A stretch of 64,000 nt of DNA from Propionispira arboris (GCF_900109225.1 NZ_FNZK01000001.1:248001-312000), one strand, 5' to 3'. Shown: positions 1 to 9,130, numbered from the stretch's first letter. Notes: generated from the letters alone by a model not told the origin. Program-made: numbers and translations.

Positions 1-2
1 GT

Positions 3-1412
3 GATTATGGTCTTTATAATGTTGTTGGTGGATTTGTTGGCATGTTTGGATTTTTGACTGGTACGCTTACAATAGCAGAGCAAAGATATTTCGCAATCAG
101 TTTGTCTTCTCGTGATTGGGATAGTCTAAGTAAATTGTTTTCGGTGAATCTTGTCGTGAATGCTATATTCGGAATGATTCTTTTTTTAATTTCGGAAACG
201 ATCGGGCTGTGGTTTGTCAGCACGCAACTTGTCATACCAGTGGAACGTATGACAGCAGCTTTTGTGGTCTATGAATTGTCTATCGTTAGTTTTTTGCTTG
301 CATTAATTGTAGCACCGTATATGGCACTTTTAGTAGCAGATGAGAATTTATCTATTTATTCCGTTGTTTCTATTTTTGAGGGAATAAGCAAACTGCTCAT
401 TGTTTACCTACTGCTTACTTCTAATTCTGATAAATTAATTACTTATGCAGTGTTACTTTGTCTTATTAGTATCAGTGTTAATGTTTTTTATGTAATTTAT
501 TGTAAAATACAATATCCTGCATTACAACTTAAAGTTTATCGTGACAAAAATAGCTATAAAGAAGTTTTATCTTTTATGAACTGGAACCTTATTGGTGCGA
601 TAGCTTCTGTCCTAAAAGGTCAGGGCATTAATATGGTTATGAATGTTTTCTTTGGTCCAGTTATCAATGCAGCACGGGGCATTGCTTTTCAGATAAATAA
701 TGTTATTATGTCATTTTCACAGAACTTTATGAAAGCAATTGATCCGCAGATTATCAAAAGTTATGCAAAGGGAGAGCAGGAACGTTTCTTTTTTTTGATC
801 ACAGCATCTTCCAAAATATCATACTATTTACTCTTCTTTATTGCTTTACCATTTATGTTGAATATCAACTATGTGTTGAACTTGTGGCTAGTAGAACCGC
901 CTCAATATACATCAATATTTACAATACTTATATTGGTAGATGCATTGGTTGCAAGCATCACGGATCCTATCTGTACGGCGGTACAGGCTGTAGGCAAGGT
1001 AAAAGTGTATCAGCTTACTGTTGGTGTTATAGCTATATTAAATCTGCCAATTGCTTATAGTTTACTGGTTATTTATAATGATCCATTAGTGCCGTTTATT
1101 GTTAGTATAGTGATATCAGTAGTGATGGCATTGTCACGTTTAGTGACGTTTCGTCGACTGTATGATTTTTCTATTATGAATTATTGCTGTCAAGTTTTTT
1201 TCCCAATTTGTCTGGTGACGTTACTTATGGTTTGTGTTGATGGCTACCTTTTTAGTCAGGCAGATAATTTTCCTCATTTTATAGGAAACAGCATTGGCAC
1301 AATGGTTTTCTCAGCGAGTATTATTTATCGTATTGGCTTAAACGCTCGAGAAAAGAATATCATTAAAAATGCTTTTCCAGGGAAAAACTTGATAAATAAA
1401 TTCAGGAGATGA
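3..1412 (+). CDS. Wzx/MATE-like polysaccharide flippase, 5' partial
   Basis: The reading frame is open from base 3, so the gene begins left of the window. The ATG at 42 is internal, because the upstream codons read DYGLYNVVGGFVG, a typical early segment of O-antigen and capsule flippases of the MATE-like superfamily. The remaining roughly 470 residues are a series of hydrophobic helices separated by short polar loops. Such inner-membrane proteins move lipid-linked oligosaccharide units to the outer leaflet. The product ends in a basic tail and the stop is 6 bases from the next gene, with an SD (AGGAG) inside its own last codons, so it looks cotranscribed with the ferredoxin/FrhB pair. The substrate cannot be read from sequence. 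Confidence 0.85.
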   Translation, partial: DYGLYNVVGGFVGMFGFLTGTLTIAEQRYFAISLSSRDWDSLSKLFSVNLVVNAIFGMILFLISETIGLWFVSTQLVIPVERMTAAFVVYELSIVSFLLALIVAPYMALLVADENLSIYSVVSIFEGISKLLIVYLLLTSNSDKLITYAVLLCLISISVNVFYVIYCKIQYPALQLKVYRDKNSYKEVLSFMNWNLIGAIASVLKGQGINMVMNVFFGPVINAARGIAFQINNVIMSFSQNFMKAIDPQIIKSYAKGEQERFFFLITASSKISYYLLFFIALPFMLNINYVLNLWLVEPPQYTSIFTILILVDALVASITDPICTAVQAVGKVKVYQLTVGVIAILNLPIAYSLLVIYNDPLVPFIVSIVISVVMALSRLVTFRRLYDFSIMNYCCQVFFPICLVTLLMVCVDGYLFSQADNFPHFIGNSIGTMVFSASIIYRIGLNAREKNIIKNAFPGKNLINKFRR

Positions 1413-1418
1413 ACTTTA

Positions 1419-1694
1419 ATGATTAGTCAAAACGAAATTATAGAGTCAACTTGTTATATTGGACAATCTAATGATAATAATCCTAAGCCTTTGCCAAAAA
1501 TCTATAGTAAGCGTGAAAATTGCTGCGGGTGTACGGCCTGTTATGCGATATGCCCGGTAAAGGCTATAGTAATGAAGCCGGACAAAGAAGGGTTCCTTTA
1601 TCCAGTCGTAGATGCTAGTCAATGCATTCGTTGCTATCGATGCATTGATGTATGTGTATTTAAACAGGATCAGAAAAAGAAGGGGTATCTATGA
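1419..1694 (+). CDS. 2x[4Fe-4S] ferredoxin-like protein (split from FrhB partner)
   Basis: A 91-residue protein with two cysteine clusters, CCGCTACYAICP near residues 33-44 and CIRCYRCIDVC near 68-78, each fitting CxxCxxCxxxC/P binding of a [4Fe-4S] cluster. In most polysaccharide clusters this ferredoxin domain is fused to the N-terminus of a coenzyme F420 hydrogenase/dehydrogenase beta-subunit-like protein. Here the stop overlaps the next start (ATGA at 1691-1694), so the two halves are separate but translationally coupled. It probably passes electrons to the downstream protein. The SD lies at 1403-1408. Confidence 0.85.
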   Translation: MISQNEIIESTCYIGQSNDNNPKPLPKIYSKRENCCGCTACYAICPVKAIVMKPDKEGFLYPVVDASQCIRCYRCIDVCVFKQDQKKKGYL

Positions 1695-2689
1695 GCGAAA
1701 AACTGAATGATACACTTGTTTATGCAGCACGTGTGAAAGATAAACAAGTTTTAAAGAAAAGTTCATCTGGGGGAATGCTTACACCGCTGTCTGACTTCGT
1801 TTTGTCGCGAGGCGGTGCCGTGGTGTGCGCTATTTACAATTATACTACACATCAAGTAGAATATCAGCTTTGTGAAGATAAGGAAAGCTATGAGAAGGCA
1901 CGTGGCTCAAAATATATCCAAAGTATTCCAGGAAATATATTTATAAAAAGCATGAATTGGTTGAATAGTCATCTAGACAAGAAATTGCTTTTTATTGGCA
2001 TGGGCTGTCAAGCAGCTGGATTTCGACATTTTATGCAGGCAAAAGATATGGATTCACGCATTTTTGTTGTGGATATTATCTGTATGGGGTCGCCAAGTCC
2101 ACTTATATGGAAAGATGCTATTCAATGGTTAGAGGAAAAAGAAAAAGGAAAGGTATCTTTTGTTACCTTTAAGGACAAGCGAAAAGGATGGAATCAACCA
2201 ACGGCTTTTGCATATATTAATGGGCGGGAATGTCCCATTGATCAATATGTTGAAATTTTTTATAATGAATATGCATCACGACCTTCTTGCTATAAATGTC
2301 CATATACAGCGATTGAGCGGGAAACAGATATGACGATCGGTGATTATTGGGGGATTGAAGGTAAACTGCCGGAATTTTATAGTTCAAGTGGTAATTCTAT
2401 TGTGTTAATTCATACGCGAAGTGGGCAGGAACTTTTTGAAATAATAAAATCAACGTTGGATTATGAGAAGAGTAATCTTTTAGGCTGGTTGCAACCGCGC
2501 TTATATGAACCGTCCAAGTGTCCAGATAAGCGGGAACAGTTTTGGAAAGATTATTTTCGGTATCCGTTTAAAAGAATAGCGAGTAAGTATGGAACCGTGA
2601 GTTGGCAAGTAAGATGTCGAGTTTGTTGGCAACGACTGAAGCAACGTATCAAAACTGGTATTAAGAGATATATTCTTCATCGTTCATAA
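1691..2689 (+). CDS. FrhB/FdhB-type (coenzyme F420 hydrogenase beta-like) oxidoreductase
   Basis: A 332-residue protein with hallmarks of the FrhB N- and C-terminal domains: SSGGMLTPLSDF near residue 26, GMGCQAAGF near 100, CMGSPSPLIW near 127, and a cysteine pair followed by DMTIGDYWGIE near 200-220. Family members bind a flavin and often an extra Fe-S cluster. In polysaccharide clusters of bacteria that lack F420 they are thought to reduce a sugar or polyprenyl substrate, but the reaction is not settled. Its ferredoxin domain is encoded separately by the overlapping upstream gene. I would not assign a specific substrate. Confidence 0.8.
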   Translation: MSEKLNDTLVYAARVKDKQVLKKSSSGGMLTPLSDFVLSRGGAVVCAIYNYTTHQVEYQLCEDKESYEKARGSKYIQSIPGNIFIKSMNWLNSHLDKKLLFIGMGCQAAGFRHFMQAKDMDSRIFVVDIICMGSPSPLIWKDAIQWLEEKEKGKVSFVTFKDKRKGWNQPTAFAYINGRECPIDQYVEIFYNEYASRPSCYKCPYTAIERETDMTIGDYWGIEGKLPEFYSSSGNSIVLIHTRSGQELFEIIKSTLDYEKSNLLGWLQPRLYEPSKCPDKREQFWKDYFRYPFKRIASKYGTVSWQVRCRVCWQRLKQRIKTGIKRYILHRS

Positions 2690-3163
2690 TGCTTAAATAT
2701 TCCAAGTGTAGAGAGTGCTACTATGTCAAGAAAAAGTACACATTAACAGAGAAATTATCTTAATTTACAGTATATCCCATTCAGCCTTACAGGGGAGACC
2801 ATAATCGTAATGACTATGAATCTTTACCGTATTATAAAATGTTTCTATATATTCAAACCCTAAGTGATAGGCTGATGATAGTCTTTAATTTTATACCGAT
2901 TCAATCATTCACATTTGATTAGGGAGATACATAATTATTGAATAATTCCTATTCATTTTTGTAGCTTTTTTGTAAGCAGCGGATATTGATAGTGGTTGCC
3001 TCAATCCTTATGGATTAGGGGTGAAAAAATGTAACCTTTGCTATAGATCAGTAGATTTATTGTAGCATTAGGAGTTCCAAATCTAATAGGTAAAATAAAA
3101 AATAAGTTTTGTAAGTCAGGCGGCTATCTACTTACAAAACGTATTATGCGAGGGATGAGCATT
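2690..3163 (+). other. Intergenic stretch without a convincing gene
   Basis: About 470 bases between the polysaccharide genes and the acyltransferase. No reading frame with a good SD is visible. Near 3011-3035 there is an SD-like AGGGG followed by an ATG directly trailed by a TAA, which may be the relic of a lost small gene. Base composition is strongly AT-rich. A promoter for the acyltransferase probably lies here but I could not pick convincing hexamers. Confidence 0.4.
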
Positions 3164-4279
3164 ATGAAAACGGAAAGTAGTGTTTTTCTAGGCAGGAAGA
3201 GGAATTCGTCTCTTGAATTATTGAGAATATTATGTATGTTTATTATTATTATTCATCATTTTTGTTTTCATGGAATTATGGCTGCTATGGGACCTATTAC
3301 ATCAGAAAATTACACCTGGAATTTTCTGATGGTGCAGTTATTGGGCTGGGGCGGTTCTCTTGCAAATAGTGTTTTTATATTGATTTCTGGATATTATACG
3401 GTATCAAAAAAAGTAAAATGGAATAAAATTATACTGTTGATTTCAACAATGTTTTTTTATTCTTGGATAATAGCGATTCTGTTTTATGGGTCTGGTATTG
3501 AACATTATTCTACAAAAGACATTATGAAAGCGTTTCTACCGATTTTGTTTGGATATAATTGGTTTGTATGTTGCTATATTATACTTTTTTGCTTTATTCC
3601 CTTTATCAACCCGTTTTTGAATAGTTTAGGACAAAAATCATATTTGCATTTATTATTGTTGACATTGGTCATTTATGCTATTATACCTACTTTTGGTGGA
3701 CAGACTTTTATGGGGAATGCATTTATCCAGTTTGTATTTATGTATGCAATAGGAGGATATATACGCCTTTTTGGATTTAATAAACAAATTTTACACAGCG
3801 ATAAATTTTGGAAGATTGCCGTAGTCTTGTTTACGAGCATTTTAATTTTATTAATCTTTGGATTTAATTTGATAGGGTATTTTTATAAAATAAATATGTT
3901 TCTGAAAAATTCTTGGTATTTTGTTTCGTTATTTAGCATATTTATTGCCATTACATTATTTATGAGTTTTCTTACTCAGAGAAGTTTTACTAATCAAGCT
4001 ATTAATGCAGTAGCAAAATCTGTATTAGGAATATATCTCATTCATGATAACCCCATTATCCGGCACTTTATCTGGATAGAATTATTTCCTAATATAGATT
4101 ATCTTTATAGAAAAGAGTTTTTTTTGTTTATGTTTGTAAAAGTTTTGTCAGTTTTTACTATTTGTTTGGCTATTGATCAGTTGAAGATTCGGTTTTTAGA
4201 TCCTCTGATTGAAGAATGGTTAAATTTTCATTGGACTACATGGTCATTAAAAATAAAAGAGCAGATAAATAAATTGTAA
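3164..4279 (+). CDS. Acyltransferase family 3 membrane protein
   Basis: The protein begins with a short basic stretch and SSLELLRILCMFIIIIHHF, the classic first helix of acyltransferase-3 proteins with the conserved R and HH pair. It continues as about ten membrane helices and ends in a basic tail. Such enzymes O-acetylate or otherwise acylate sugars of surface polysaccharides, at the inner membrane. I chose ATG 3164 because GCGAGGGATG sits at the right distance before it; in-frame ATGs at 3146 and 3155 are poorly supported. Length (371 residues) is normal. It lies after a 470-base gap from the flippase operon, so it may have its own promoter, but the role fits the same cluster. Confidence 0.85.
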   Translation: MKTESSVFLGRKRNSSLELLRILCMFIIIIHHFCFHGIMAAMGPITSENYTWNFLMVQLLGWGGSLANSVFILISGYYTVSKKVKWNKIILLISTMFFYSWIIAILFYGSGIEHYSTKDIMKAFLPILFGYNWFVCCYIILFCFIPFINPFLNSLGQKSYLHLLLLTLVIYAIIPTFGGQTFMGNAFIQFVFMYAIGGYIRLFGFNKQILHSDKFWKIAVVLFTSILILLIFGFNLIGYFYKINMFLKNSWYFVSLFSIFIAITLFMSFLTQRSFTNQAINAVAKSVLGIYLIHDNPIIRHFIWIELFPNIDYLYRKEFFLFMFVKVLSVFTICLAIDQLKIRFLDPLIEEWLNFHWTTWSLKIKEQINKL

Positions 4280-4367
4280 TGGTACAATAAATCAAAAATG
4301 GTGCGAGTACAATGGGATCGTTATTGTGAAAACAGCTCCCAGAAAAATCTGTATTAAACAGACCAAA

Positions 4368-4742
4368 TTAAATAGGCATTTTTAGATATTGAATTTTATT
4401 GAAACCCTTTCCACATTGCAGAAAATGAAGAAAGAGAATAAATGAACGTAACATCGAAGTTGGATTGCGAAGAAAAGGATCTTTGACATCGTAAACATCC
4501 TGAAGAAAAGTGGTCGTCAGGTAAGAAAAATCAGTCCTCCATAGCTTGGTGAGGAGAGAACAGTCATCTTTGCCGATGATGAAGATCTTGCCGGAATAAT
4601 GTTGGCGGAGACGCTGGAGAGTAGAATCTTGGTTATCATGATGTGGAATAAAAACAGGTTTCAAGTAAATCACCCCAAATTGTGTAGTAAAAAAAATAAA
4701 ATTCTCTTCTTTGCAAATATGGGGACGTTTTGAAAAAGTCAA
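4368..4742 (-). pseudogene. Truncated N-terminal fragment of a transposase-like protein
   Basis: A 124-residue minus-strand frame. The segment LLTKLWRTDFSYLTTTFLQD and the later NPTSMLRSFILFL resemble the N-terminal part of a group of DDE transposases from Firmicutes that carry a 'LW-TD-S ... P-MLRS' signature. The frame ends abruptly after about 120 residues, far short of a complete transposase, and no catalytic DDE segment follows. It sits in a mobile-element graveyard, which favours a remnant. Recognition is from memory of the family, so identity is uncertain. Confidence 0.4.
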
Positions 4743-4944
4743 GTATTTTAGTAAGCTTTAGAATTAAATCAGGTAAATAACAAAAAAATATCGTTCGCGA
4801 ATTTCCAATTTGTCTGTTTGAAAAATAAATATCCTCCCACCAAAAGTAGGAGAATATTTATAAAATTGGTAAGAGGAAATCATTGTTCCATTGGATTGGC
4901 GAATGTCGCGAGACTATTAGATGACGAGGAGGAAAACAATTGTA

Positions 4945-4998
4945 AGACAAAGGGGACGTGTCTTTTTTGTTAACAAAGTGCTATATTGTGAGAAAGGG
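4945..4998 (+). repeat. Second copy of the left end of the Y1 transposase element
   Basis: These 54 bases are nearly identical to 5842-5895, the sequence leading into the Y1 transposase gene. They include the left inverted end GGGACGTGTCTTTTTTGTTA and the stretch just before the transposase SD. Homology stops at the point where the start codon region would follow, and IS21-like sequence begins. It therefore looks like the stump of an earlier Y1 element, interrupted by the IS21 element. Confidence 0.75.
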
Positions 4999-5163
4999 AT
5001 GAATATTCCAGAGCCAAAAGACCATCGGTCTGGTTAACTTCAGCCACCTATCCGGGATTTCAGGGCCATAGTTCCGGATAATGTCGGCCATTTTACCTAT
5101 TTCGCTGTACAATAAAATCATACACGAATTTTGTGTAAATATATTGTACAGGAGGTCATTTTT
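4999..5163 (+). other. Probable IS21-family left-end region upstream of istA
   Basis: A short non-coding segment between the Y1 left-end stump and istA. It contains repeated motifs such as CCGGATAATGTCGGCCAT and GGGCCATAGTTCCGGA, of the kind of multiple terminal repeats found in IS21-family ends. A perfect SD (AGGAGG, 5151-5156) precedes the istA start. I cannot define the exact terminus or a target-site duplication. Confidence 0.4.
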
Positions 5164-5841
5164 ATGACCCAGTATCGTGAAATTCTTCGGCTTCACTCTC
5201 AAGGTATCAGTCAACGTAGCATTGCACGTAGTTGCCAGTGCTCTCATGACCGAGTTTCTCAAGTAATCACCAAAGCGGCAACTTCGGAAATATGCTGGCC
5301 CTTAGATCCAAAGATAACAGATCCTGTCCTTGAACAATCACTATATCCCAAAAAAATATCCCGCAAATCATCTCGTCGATATCCAGATTATGCATACATC
5401 GACAAAGAAATGATGCGTAATGGCGTAACCTTGAAGCTTCTCTGGAAAGAATTCTGTGAAGAATGTCATCAAGCGCAAGCTCTGCTATTAATGTATTCTC
5501 AATTCTGTTTTCATTACAGAGAATTTGTTGAAAAAAAACGTGCAACCATGCATACTCCAAGAAAACCAGGCGAACAAATCGAAGTTGACTGAGCTGGAAA
5601 TCCGGCACGTGCCGTCGATAGAGATACGGGTGAATTTATTCCAGCTTATATTTTTGTCGGTGTGTTTCCTTTCAGCATGTATGCTTATGCAGAAGCTTTT
5701 CCTTCAACTGATATGGAAAGTTGGATTACTATATGTATCGGTTTTTCGGTGGAGTAGCCCGAATGCTGATTCCAGATAATTTAAAAACGGGTGTTGATCG
5801 CAGTAACTGGTATACTCCGCAAATCAACAGAACCTACCATG
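5164..5841 (+). pseudogene. istA: IS21-family IstA transposase, nonsense-mutated, frameshifted and truncated
   Basis: Starts at ATG 5164 (MTQYREILRLHSQGISQRSI) after a perfect SD. This is the N-terminal helix-turn-helix of IstA. At 5590-5592 a TGA replaces the tryptophan of the conserved EVDWAGNPA catalytic-core motif. The same frame then continues with DRDTGEFIPAYIFVGVF, and near 5735-5755 the homology moves to another frame (FFGGVARMLIPDNLKTGV). Homology stops at YHED, where the Y1 element begins. The istB ATPase gene is absent. So the gene has three independent lesions and cannot be active. Confidence 0.85.
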
Positions 5842-5850
5842 AAGACAAGG

Positions 5851-6664
5851 GGGACGTGTCTTTTTTGTCAACAAAGTGCTATATTGTGAGAAAGGGAGGA
5901 ATCAAGATGGCAAGAAAAGCTAGACAATTAAGTGAAAGTGGATTTTATCATATTATGTTTCGTGGAATCAATCATCAGAATATATTTGAAGAAGAAGCAG
6001 ATTTTGCCTATATGTTGGAGATATTAAAGGATTTAAAGTTGGAACTGAAATTTGAAATTCAGGCATATTGTTTTATGAGTAACCATGTACATTTATTGTT
6101 GAAAGAAGAGAAAATAGGCGATGTTTCAAATATTCTCAAGCGGCTGTTGATAAAATATGTCATGAAATTCAATCGAAAGTATCAACGAAGCGGTGCACTG
6201 ATAGGAAGCCGATATAAAAGTAAGGCTGTGGAGCTAGACGAATATTTTATTCCTTTAATCGTATATATTCATCAGAATCCTATGCGAGCTGGAATTGTGA
6301 AAAATCCAATAAATTACCGGTATAGCAGCTATAGGGAATACATCAATGGTGGAAACTTTGTCGATGTACAGTTGGCCTTTGATTTGATTGGAAAAGAAAA
6401 CTGGATAAAAGTGCATGAACAATTGATAGAACAGAATTTTGAAGTAGAAGGACGTTTAAAACTAACCGAAGAAGAAATTCGACGAAAAATTAAAAAGAAT
6501 ATTCAGAATGCCGAACCACAAGAAATAGAGTCTATGGAGAAAGCAGAACGAGATCAAATCTTAAATAAGTTAAAAAGTTTAGGATTATCCATACGAGAAA
6601 TAGAGAGGGCAACGGGAATATCGAGGGGGATTATTGCAAAAAGTTGACAAAGTGGAAACGTCCC
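5851..6664 (+). mobile_element. Y1/HUH (IS200/RAYT-type) transposase element with 22-bp imperfect inverted ends
   Basis: Left end 5851-5872 and right end 6643-6664 are inverted repeats matching at 18 of 22 positions, bounded by GGGACG and CGTCCC. The transposase stop codon lies within the right end. The element is inserted in the istA pseudogene, whose homology ends directly before it. A 54-base copy of the left end occurs at 4945-4998 and a decayed copy of the right end at 8916-9092. Homology of the left ends begins slightly outside the inverted repeat (AAGACAA at 5842), so the true boundary could be a few bases further out. Confidence 0.75.
5907..6647 (+). CDS. Y1-type (HUH) transposase with C-terminal helix-turn-helix
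   Basis: A 246-residue protein from ATG 5907, preceded by AAAGGGAGGA. HIMFRGINHQNIF opens the Y1 transposase fold. YCFMSNHVHLLL carries the metal-binding HUH pair (HVH), and the tyrosine in YIHQNPMRAGIV is the probable nucleophile region. The C-terminal part LGLSIREIERATGISRGIIA reads as a helix-turn-helix, as in REP-associated tyrosine transposases. The protein would cut and rejoin single-stranded DNA at hairpin ends. The frame is intact, so it may still be active. Confidence 0.85.
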   Translation: MARKARQLSESGFYHIMFRGINHQNIFEEEADFAYMLEILKDLKLELKFEIQAYCFMSNHVHLLLKEEKIGDVSNILKRLLIKYVMKFNRKYQRSGALIGSRYKSKAVELDEYFIPLIVYIHQNPMRAGIVKNPINYRYSSYREYINGGNFVDVQLAFDLIGKENWIKVHEQLIEQNFEVEGRLKLTEEEIRRKIKKNIQNAEPQEIESMEKAERDQILNKLKSLGLSIREIERATGISRGIIAKS

Positions 6665-6853
6665 TGTTAGCACAGTGCAGCTGCCGGGGAAGTTCTCATG
6701 TTGCCTTTTCCTTCGTAATTTTTTGATTTGATGCACGAGTTGCGGTTGACATACAAAAACCATTGTTTTAGAATAAAAATAAAGATGAAACTTTTTTCCT
6801 ATAAGATGATATTAGGATGATATATCATATAAAAAACTAAGGATGGTTTATAC

Positions 6854-8842
6854 ATGATTATTGCAAACAATTTATTGGCACTACAGACCATGAATCAATT
6901 GGATCGGAATACAAAAAAGGCGAATGGTTTTGCTAAACAGCTTTCGTCTGGTGAGCGAATTAATAGCGCAGGCGATGGAGCATCGGACTATGCAATTTCA
7001 GAAAAGATGAAAGTCAAAATTCGTGCGCTTACACAATGCAGTGATAATGCTAAAAATGGGATCAGTATGCTTGACAGTGCTTCTGCCGCAGTAGATCAAC
7101 AAGTCAATATCATGAAGAAAGTTCGTGAGCTGGCGATGAAGTCGGCCAATGATACTTGTACCGATAAGGATCGAGAAAGTTTGCAGTCGGAAGTCGGGCA
7201 GCTACTGGATCAATCCGAGGATATTGCGCAGTCGACGAATTTTAATGGGAAGGCTCTTTTAAACAAGGCAGAGTTTAGCCGTGAAGACAAAAAATTCAAC
7301 GCCTTGGTTCCATACCGGGCTAATCCGAATCATGAACAAGTGTTGACATTTCCGACAGATAAAATAGCTACGGTGTCTGCTGATGGAAATACGACAGGTA
7401 CTGGAGTTCCTTTTGGAGACTATACGGCGATTACAACTACGCCGCCCAATACCTATGATTTTTCAGCGGTTGTGAAAGGCGCAGCGCTTACCGCAATGCC
7501 AAGTGTCAATACGGTTATTTGGGATGATGCCAGCGGAACTTATGGACGGGTAGAGCAGGATGCAACTGATCATGCTTTTTATGTGAATTCTACAGCAGGG
7601 AAAACTTTGATTGAGATTCAGGGCATTACAAATGCAGCGTTCCCTGCTCCTGCGGCAAGCAATGTATCAACTGCGGTATATGCGCCAACCACGAGTCCGG
7701 CAGTTGGGAGTTCAGTGGCGCTTTCAGCAACACCTGCTTTTGATAGCAATACGCCGCCAGTTGTTGTGGCACCAAGTGCGTATCCGGTCAAAAATGCACC
7801 TGGCAGCGGGATTTTATCATATTTTGATTCATCGAAGTCGGACGCGACTATGGAAATGGATTTTTCCGGGTTGTTTCCATTATCAGCCAATGGATCGAAA
7901 GATTTGGACGGAATAGGATTTTCTACAGCCTGTGATGGCTGCGGTCAGTTTGTGACAATTCAGTTTGATGCGTCTACGGATGATCCGCAGCGCTATGAAG
8001 ATACTTCAGGAACAATGAGTCCGCCGCCGCTTTGTTATGTGATCGGGGTAAAGAGTGTAACGAACAGCAGTGATTTGCTGGGGGCAATGTTCAATGGCGT
8101 TACGGCAACGGCGAAGGCTGGGGGCGGAACGCTGCCGTCGGCAACGGATACATCAACGCAGATTGCGGAACGTCATGATATAGAGTTTAATTATTATGCT
8201 GCAACCGGTAAAATGACAATGTCAAAAACCGGACAGAATTTTGTGTTTAACAATGGGATTATGGGGGCTATGGAGAAAACGGATTATTTCAAACCGAAGC
8301 AAACCCTGATTTTGCAGCTGGGGGATGAAAGCAGTCAGCATACGAATATGTCCATACCGAATACCACATTATCGATTATGTTTCCTTCAGATAAGTCAAC
8401 CTGGGATATAACGCCTAAGGACAGTGACTATCCTTCCGAATGGCCAAGCGGTTATGATACGCTGACTGATGGGCAAAAACGTGAAAAATGGCAGACGGAC
8501 GTGTGGGGTTATCCATCGACAAATGGAGGAGTTGACGAGAAGACTTGTGTAAGTACGCGGGAAAATGCGACAAAGTTTCTTGGGCAAGTCGATCAGGCTG
8601 TTAAATATTTACTGCGTTCGAATACGACGCTTGGCGCGCAAAGTAGTCGCTTGCAATATACGGGTGAGAATATTGATACTTCAATTCTCAACCAGACAGC
8701 TAACGAGTCCACAATTCGTGATACGGATATGGCAGCGGCGATGGTTGCCTATACGAAGGAAAATACACTCACCAAGTTATCACAGTCTATGCTGGCGCAG
8801 GCCAACCAGATGCCGTCTCGGGTTTTAAGCTTATTGCAGTGA
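6854..8842 (+). CDS. Large flagellin with about 430-residue variable insert
   Basis: Residues 1-140 (ANNLLALQTMNQLDRNTKK, GERINSAGDGASDYAIS, QSTNFNGKALLN) and residues about 575-662 (TIRDTDMAAAMVAYTK, ANQMPSRVLSLLQ) are the D0/D1 domains that form the filament core. The middle is far longer than in a 270-residue minimal flagellin, is rich in Ala/Thr/Ser/Pro, and holds a CDGC pair near residue 359 in GIGFSTACDGCGQFVTIQFD. Similar CxxC inserts are, as far as I recall, known in large clostridial flagellins. No export, chaperone or other flagellar gene lies in the window. The codon pattern of the insert is more GC-rich than its neighbours. SD AAGGATGG precedes ATG 6854. Confidence 0.93.
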   Translation: MIIANNLLALQTMNQLDRNTKKANGFAKQLSSGERINSAGDGASDYAISEKMKVKIRALTQCSDNAKNGISMLDSASAAVDQQVNIMKKVRELAMKSANDTCTDKDRESLQSEVGQLLDQSEDIAQSTNFNGKALLNKAEFSREDKKFNALVPYRANPNHEQVLTFPTDKIATVSADGNTTGTGVPFGDYTAITTTPPNTYDFSAVVKGAALTAMPSVNTVIWDDASGTYGRVEQDATDHAFYVNSTAGKTLIEIQGITNAAFPAPAASNVSTAVYAPTTSPAVGSSVALSATPAFDSNTPPVVVAPSAYPVKNAPGSGILSYFDSSKSDATMEMDFSGLFPLSANGSKDLDGIGFSTACDGCGQFVTIQFDASTDDPQRYEDTSGTMSPPPLCYVIGVKSVTNSSDLLGAMFNGVTATAKAGGGTLPSATDTSTQIAERHDIEFNYYAATGKMTMSKTGQNFVFNNGIMGAMEKTDYFKPKQTLILQLGDESSQHTNMSIPNTTLSIMFPSDKSTWDITPKDSDYPSEWPSGYDTLTDGQKREKWQTDVWGYPSTNGGVDEKTCVSTRENATKFLGQVDQAVKYLLRSNTTLGAQSSRLQYTGENIDTSILNQTANESTIRDTDMAAAMVAYTKENTLTKLSQSMLAQANQMPSRVLSLLQ

Positions 8843-8915
8843 GCTGCATTAATCTTAAATCAAATAGAGAAATTTTTTCATTCAGCAATGGCATAACTAG
8901 AGATTTACCAACAGT

Positions 8916-9092
8916 AAAAAATGCAATTCAGAATATTGAACCACAATAAATAGAGTCTTTTGAAAAAGCAGAACGAGATTAAATCTTACATAAGTTAAAA
9001 AATTTAGACTTATCCATACGCGAAATAGAGAGGGAAATGGGAATATCAACGGGGATTCTTGCAAAAAAAGCTGACAAAATGGAAACGGTCCC
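8916..9092 (+). pseudogene. Decayed 3' end of a second Y1 transposase element
   Basis: The sequence is clearly homologous to 6493-6664, the last 50 codons and right end of the intact Y1 element. Translated, it gives a broken version of the C-terminal helix-turn-helix (LSIREIEREMGISTGILA), with in-frame stops at two positions. It ends in a copy of the right inverted end, GCTGACAAAATGGAAACGG followed by TCCC. The 5' four-fifths of the gene are missing. Together with the intact element at 5851-6664 it brackets the flagellin gene. Confidence 0.8.
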
Positions 9093-9130
9093 GTTGTGAA
9101 ATAAGTGATTGCGGTTTTTAAGTGATCATA

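Noticed and set aside
2985-3040. Possible small toxin-like gene with SD AGGGG and ATG
   Set aside because: The ATG is followed immediately by TAA and no hydrophobic peptide is encoded; at best a relic.
5267-5608. 113-residue minus-strand frame over istA
   Set aside because: Antisense shadow of a recognisable transposase pseudogene.
6775-6810. Sigma-28 promoter for flagellin (TAAA and CCTATAA)
   Set aside because: Spacing is about 13 rather than 15 bases and the GCCGATAA box is poorly matched; not strong enough to list.
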